Assembly: GCF_012933505.1 (NCBI RefSeq)
Contig: NZ_JABBNB010000041.1
Location: forward strand, 1-44,219
Length of the DNA: 44,219 nt
Origin: Gordonia asplenii
GTDB lineage: Bacteria; Actinomycetota; Actinomycetes; Mycobacteriales; Mycobacteriaceae
Reading direction: 5' to 3'
Shown: piece after piece, positions 40,884-44,219 of the stretch
Layout of the letters: each line of letters begins with the position of its first letter
How positions within the stretch are numbered: position 1 is the first letter of the stretch
The notes under the pieces: model-generated
Seen by the model: only the letters and a program-made list of their open reading frames with translations
Told to the model about the DNA's origin: nothing
The model's database searches: none
Translations under genes and position numbers: made by a program

Positions 40884-41777
40884 ATGAGCACGCTGAATGA
40901 AGGCCGAGCCGTCATCGTGACCGGCGCCGGTCAGGGCATCGGCCGGGCCCACGCACTGGCGTTCGCCGCCGACGGCGCGAGTGTCGTCGTCAACGACTTC
41001 AACCTCGACGCCGCGCGCGGCGTCGCCGACGAGATCGCTGCTGCCGGAGGCACAGCCGTTGCCAACGGCGCCGATGTCGCCGACTGGGACGCGGCCGCCG
41101 ACCTCGTCGACACTTCCGTCCGTGAGTTCGGGCGGCTTGACACACTGGTCAACAACGCGGGCTTCCTGCGCGACAAGATGCTCGTCTCCTTCTCCGAAGA
41201 AGAATGGGATTCGGTGGTCCGTGTTCACCTCAAGGGGCACTTCGTGATGCTTCGGCATGCCGCCGCATACTGGCGAGCGCAGGCCAAGGCCGGACACACC
41301 CCACAGGCGCGGATCATCAATACCTCTTCCGGCGCAGGCATTTTCGGCTCGGTGGGGCAGGGTAACTACTCGGCGGCCAAGGCGGCCATCGCCGAGCTGA
41401 CGATTCAGGCGGCGGCCGAACTAGGCGGCTACGGCGTCACCGCGAACGCCATCGCGCCGTCGGCGCGCACCCAGATGACGCTCGGCGCCGGCGACGCGAT
41501 GGCGGCGCAGATGGCCGCCCCGACCGACGGTTCCTTCGACACGATGGACCCGGCGAACATCTCGCCGCTGGTCGTGTGGCTCGGATCGCCCGAGTCGGGC
41601 GGGGTCACCGGGCGCGTCTTCGAAGTGGAGGGCGGCACCGTCACGGTGCTCGACGCCTGGCAGCGCGCGGCGTCGAAGAACAAGGGATCACGCTGGGAGC
41701 CAGGCGAACTCGGCGTAGTCGTCGCTGATCTGCTGGCCAACTCGCCGCAGCCGGTCAAAGCCTACGGAGCGCGGTGA
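40884..41777 (+). CDS. Short-chain dehydrogenase (Rv3548c type, MFE-2-like)
   Basis: 297-aa SDR resembling the dehydrogenase part of peroxisomal multifunctional enzyme 2. AVIVTGAGQGIGRAHALAFA, DTLVNNAGFLRDKMLVSFSE, Ser in INTSSGAGIFGSVGQ and Tyr-x3-Lys in NYSAAKAAIAELT. The RDKM after NNAGF and the extended C-terminus (VTVLDAWQRAASKNKG) are typical of that subgroup, which oxidises 3-hydroxyacyl-CoAs. ATG 40884; GAGGAC about 18 nt upstream is a weak ribosome site. Its stop overlaps the next gene. Confidence 0.87.
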   Translation: MSTLNEGRAVIVTGAGQGIGRAHALAFAADGASVVVNDFNLDAARGVADEIAAAGGTAVANGADVADWDAAADLVDTSVREFGRLDTLVNNAGFLRDKMLVSFSEEEWDSVVRVHLKGHFVMLRHAAAYWRAQAKAGHTPQARIINTSSGAGIFGSVGQGNYSAAKAAIAELTIQAAAELGGYGVTANAIAPSARTQMTLGAGDAMAAQMAAPTDGSFDTMDPANISPLVVWLGSPESGGVTGRVFEVEGGTVTVLDAWQRAASKNKGSRWEPGELGVVVADLLANSPQPVKAYGAR

Positions 41778-42145
41778 GCATCGTCGACGCCGCTGCGCGA
41801 ATCGGCGCGGCGCGCGCCTACGTGGATGCGCTGGTGACGCACGATCCGTCGTCGGTGCCGCTGCATCCGGACTGCACCCGCACCGAACTCGGCGTTCGGA
41901 CCGGTCGCAGCGGCGACCACATCAGGCGGAGTCTGGCCAACGGGCCGCAGTTCAAACTGATTCACGCGATCTCGGAGTTCGACGCCCGCGTCGACGACGC
42001 GGGGGTGGTCCATACGACCTACTACGTGCACGTGCACCCCAAGCCACTTCGGTTGGCCGCCAAGGTGACTGAGTCGTTCGCCGTCGACGACGCCGGTCTC
42101 ATCCGGAAGCTGGTCGCGAGTTTCGGGCTACCGACGAGACGGTGA
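41774..42145 (+). CDS. Small SnoaL/NTF2-like protein (DUF8021-like)
   Basis: 123-aa protein with ARAYVDALVTHDPSSVPLHPDC, TELGVRTGRSGDHIRRSL and VHTTYYVHVHPKPLRLAAKV, a pattern that looks like an NTF2/SnoaL cone fold of the DUF8021 type (from memory). The GTG at 41774 overlaps the SDR stop as GTGA, so it belongs to the KstR2-controlled operon. Members of this fold are often isomerases or binding proteins for cyclic substrates; a role on a steroid-derived acyl-CoA is a reasonable guess but unproven. Confidence 0.7.
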   Translation: MSIVDAAARIGAARAYVDALVTHDPSSVPLHPDCTRTELGVRTGRSGDHIRRSLANGPQFKLIHAISEFDARVDDAGVVHTTYYVHVHPKPLRLAAKVTESFAVDDAGLIRKLVASFGLPTRR

Positions 42146-42561
42146 TCGGGAGCGGGTTTCGGAGCGTACCCACCGGCGTTCCGAGTCTTCGGGCGTGCCC
42201 ATCCGCTCCCCGAGCGGAGCGTCGGGCGTACCACGCGCTCCCCGAGTGCCGAAGTTGGCGAGTGTCGGGCGTACCTCATCCGCTCCCCGAGTGCCGAAGT
42301 TGGCGAGTGTCGGGCGTACCCCATCCGCTCCCCGAGTGCCGAAGTTGGCGAGTGTCGGGCGTATCCATCCGCTCCCCGAGTGCCGAAGCGAGCTTGCGAG
42401 CTTCGGTGTAACGAGGGGTTGGTGACTCGAGGAACCCAACTCGGGCCGAGACATATTGGGTGCGTTGGGTGTTCGCAGGGCTGCTGGGGTGGTTGCGTTC
42501 GGATGTCGGATCGCCGGCCCCTCGATACACCGAAGCTCGTTCCTCGCTTCGGCACTCGGGG
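42146..42561. repeat. 45-bp repeat array left of the IS element
   Basis: GTCGGGCGTACC(C)ATCCGCTCCCCGAG followed by TGCCGAAGTTGGCGA is repeated; CCGCTCCCCGAG starts at 42203, 42280, 42325 and 42369, with a diverged copy at 42234. The main period is 45 bp. After 42382 the sequence is CGAAGCGAGCTTGCGAGCTTCGG, a hairpin, then unique-looking DNA up to the IS end. The same unit returns at 44127-44219, beyond the IS. No gene. Confidence 0.85.
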
Positions 42562-42617
42562 TGATCCGCCCCGGAGTGTCTGGAGGTTCTCGTTGTTGGG
42601 AACGAGAGGATTGAACG

Positions 42618-42935
42618 ATGGGTTCGCAGAGGTACGGCAGTGAGTTGCGTGAGCGTGCGGTGAAGATGGTTGCCGAGGTGCGCGGTGAGCATTCCTCGGA
42701 GTACGCGACGATCTGTCATGTGGCGGAGTTGTTGGGGATCACGACGCCGGAGACGTTGCGCAAGTGGGTGCGTCAGGATCAGGTCGATTCGGGAGATCGT
42801 GCGGGGACGTCGACGGCGGAGGCTGAGCAGATCCGGGCGTTGAAACGTGAAGTGGCAGAACTGAAAAGGGCGAACGGCATCTTGAAAGCGGCGTCGGCTT
42901 TCTTTGCGGCCGAGCTCGACCGGCCACACCGGTAA
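42618..42935 (+). CDS. IS3-family transposase OrfA (HTH)
   Basis: 105-aa DNA-binding subunit. GSQRYGSELRERAVKMVAEV opens a helix-turn-helix (LLGITTPETLRKWVRQDQVD). A leucine-zipper-like helix AEQIRALKREVAELKRANGI follows. The preceding AGGATTG gives a weak ribosome site at 42608. The OrfB frame (-1) is open from 42851, so the two overlap, as needed for programmed -1 frameshifting to make the fused transposase. An A-run AAAAGGG at 42864-42870 is a candidate slip site but is not a perfect heptamer. Confidence 0.92.
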   Translation: MGSQRYGSELRERAVKMVAEVRGEHSSEYATICHVAELLGITTPETLRKWVRQDQVDSGDRAGTSTAEAEQIRALKREVAELKRANGILKAASAFFAAELDRPHR

Positions 42936-42970
42936 TCGTTGAATTCATCCGCGCTCACCGGGGTCACCGG

Positions 42971-43912
42971 GTGGGCGCGGATGGTCTTATCTGGGGTGTC
43001 GAGTCGATCTGCGCCGTGCTGACCGAGCACGGCATGGCGATCGCCCCATCAACATTCTATGACTTCCTCACCCGCGGCCCGTCGGCCCGAGATTGGTCAG
43101 ATGCATTGACTATCAACATGATTCACGATCTACGTACGGAGCATTGGTTGTTCAAGGTGCTCGGCGCCCGCAAAACCTGGGTGGTGCTGACCTCCCGCGG
43201 TCACCGGGTGGCCCGCTGCACGGTGGAACGGCTGATGCGGCTGATGGGGTGGCATGGGGCACTCAAACGCCGCACCGTGCGTACCACCCGCCCCGATCGC
43301 AGTCATGAGCGCGCCCCTGATCATGTGCACCGCCGGTTCCTGGCCCCGGCGCCGGATCAGTTATGGGTGGCCGACTTCACCTACTGCCGGACCGCATCGG
43401 GGTGGGTGTACACCGCGTTCATCACCGACGTGTTCGCGCGGCGGATCGTGGGCTGGAAGTGCGCCACGTCGATGACCGAGTCGCTCGTACGAGCCGCTCT
43501 GGACTACGCCCTGCATGAGCGGATGCGCAGTGGGACAACAGATTTCAGTTCTCTGACTCATCATTCGGATGCGGGGTCACAGTACACGGCGCTCGCGTTC
43601 TCGACCGCGTTGGCCGATCGGGGGATCACCCCGTCGATCGGGTCGATCGGCGACAGTTACGACAACGCGTTGGCCGAGTCGATCAACTCCAGCTACAAGA
43701 CCGAGCTCGTGGAGTTCGGTGACGTCGTCTGGGCTGGCCTACCGGACCTGCAGATCGGTACCGCCGAATGGGTGCACTGGTACAACCACAAACGCCCCAA
43801 CGGGTTCTGCAACCACCTCACACCCGCTCACGCTGAACGGGTCTACTACGATCATCACCAGACGTTGGGAACGTCGACCAAGTCTGACCAGCAGGATCAG
43901 ACTTCCGCCTGA
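42971..43912 (+). CDS. IS3-family transposase OrfB (DDE integrase)
   Basis: 313-aa catalytic part when started at GTG 42971; the frame is open from 42851 and reads VIVEFIRAHRGHRVG before it, so the active protein is probably an OrfAB fusion by -1 frameshift. rve-type catalytic residues: Asp in LWVADFTYCRTASG, Asp in LTHHSDAGSQYTAL and Glu in YDNALAESINSSYKTEL. The usual W-Y-N tail EWVHWYNHKRPNG is present. No internal stops, so it appears functional. Confidence 0.93.
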   Translation: MGADGLIWGVESICAVLTEHGMAIAPSTFYDFLTRGPSARDWSDALTINMIHDLRTEHWLFKVLGARKTWVVLTSRGHRVARCTVERLMRLMGWHGALKRRTVRTTRPDRSHERAPDHVHRRFLAPAPDQLWVADFTYCRTASGWVYTAFITDVFARRIVGWKCATSMTESLVRAALDYALHERMRSGTTDFSSLTHHSDAGSQYTALAFSTALADRGITPSIGSIGDSYDNALAESINSSYKTELVEFGDVVWAGLPDLQIGTAEWVHWYNHKRPNGFCNHLTPAHAERVYYDHHQTLGTSTKSDQQDQTSA

Positions 43913-43945
43913 GAGACTCTCCAGGAAACCCGGGGCGGTTCAGGG

Positions 43946-44219
43946 AGCGGGGGATACACCGCTTCGGCACTCGGCCTGGATTCACCGACGGCAGGCCCGC
44001 TCCGCTGGTTGAGCCGTGAGGAGCGTTAGCGACGAACGTGTCGAAACCATGGTGAGACAATGGATTTCGGTGAGTCGTTGCAGGCCAAGACGGCGGCATC
44101 AGCGCGACCGTCGGATGCACCTGTGGGCGAACGTCGGGCGTACCCATCCGCTCCCCGAGTGTCGTTGTAGATGAGTGTCGGGCGTACCCATCCGCTCCCC
44201 GAGTTCCGAAGCGAGCTTG
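43946..44219. repeat. Repeat-rich right edge
   Basis: After the IS the sequence GGATACACCGCTTCGGCACTCGG echoes the left flank (42522-42560). GCTGGTTGAGCCGTGAGGAG ... GTGTCGAAACC (44009-44050) is a member of the dispersed GGTTGAGC/TCGAAACC family. From 44127 the unit GTCGGGCGTACCCATCCGCT occurs twice, continuing the 45-bp-type array off the window end. No gene seen. Confidence 0.75.

Larger units (their letters stand above)
42562..43942 (+). mobile_element. Complete IS3-family insertion sequence
   Basis: A 1381-bp element with two overlapping transposase frames and imperfect ~30-bp terminal inverted repeats: left end TGATCCGCCCCGG (42562) and right end, read inwards, TGAACCGCCCCGG (43942), with further matches at CTGGAG. 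It is flanked by GGG on both sides (42559-42561 and 43943-43945), a 3-bp target duplication as expected for IS3. Both transposase frames are intact, so it may be active. Confidence 0.88.

Noticed and set aside
42146..42420. CRISPR array in the 45-bp repeats
   Set aside because: The whole 45-bp unit is conserved, so there are no variable spacers.

Overview
The window is high-GC chromosomal DNA from a mycolic-acid actinobacterium (Corynebacteriales), most likely Gordonia or a close relative such as Williamsia. Three things point there. Gene order follows the Mycobacterium tuberculosis ppa-dacB-metalloprotease-tilS-hpt-ftsH-folE-folP-folB-folK-panC-panD-coaX-lysS neighbourhood. A KstR2-type steroid-ring catabolism cluster is present. 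Many start codons are GTG, with either 4-nt stop/start overlaps or a -10 hexamer placed for leaderless mRNA. The genus is an inference.

Layout. 54-4053: ppa (minus), divergent from dacB, a DUF2342 zinc metalloprotease and tilS, which overlap end to end. 4115-7200: two integral-membrane enzymes (GT39/ArnT-like glycosyltransferase, PAP2 protein). 7288-8926: two paralogous secreted proteins with Gly-rich hydrophobic C-termini and an AT-rich, palindrome-rich intergenic region. 9171-16452: hpt, ftsH, then a compact folate operon folE-folP-folB-folK-DUF3180, followed by a membrane coiled-coil protein. 16478-16890: an ordered array of 10-bp palindromes. 17001-20146: pantothenate/CoA operon (DUF2520 Rossmann protein, panC, panD, coaX). 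20232-21508: a lectin-LysM protein, divergent from a rhodanese-like gene that is preceded by an 11-codon Cys-rich upstream ORF. 21509-22340: four copies of a 207-bp tandem repeat. 22522-24440: lysS and a small DUF5313 protein.

24515-42145 is the cholesterol/steroid C/D-ring (HIP) degradation region: fadD3 (minus) divergent from fadE30-ipdF-fadA6; an aldehyde dehydrogenase; kstR2; a non-steroid block (rRNA-type methyltransferase, SGNH hydrolase, diguanylate cyclase); then ipdC-ipdB-ipdA-echA20 (minus) divergent from two SDR genes and a small SnoaL-like gene. Three near-identical KstR2 operators (AGCAAGnGCTTGGT) lie at the fadD3/fadE30 divergon, in front of kstR2, and at the echA20/SDR divergon. 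The enzymes together would activate HIP to its CoA thioester, oxidise it, open rings D and C and thiolyse the products. 42562-43942 is a complete IS3-family insertion sequence inside a 45-bp repeat array that continues to the window end.

The observations I consider most worth checking are: the Cys-codon uORF before the rhodanese gene (candidate cysteine-responsive attenuator); two arrays of the palindrome GATTGCAATC at fixed 63/49-bp and 63/64-bp spacing; a 59-bp exact inverted copy of an internal fadE30 segment downstream of kstR2; shared GTTCAT palindromes upstream of the secreted paralogue pair; a tripled 30-bp start module in folK; and an 8-12-8 operator-like inverted repeat before the aldehyde dehydrogenase. 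No tRNA, rRNA, CRISPR or prophage was seen.
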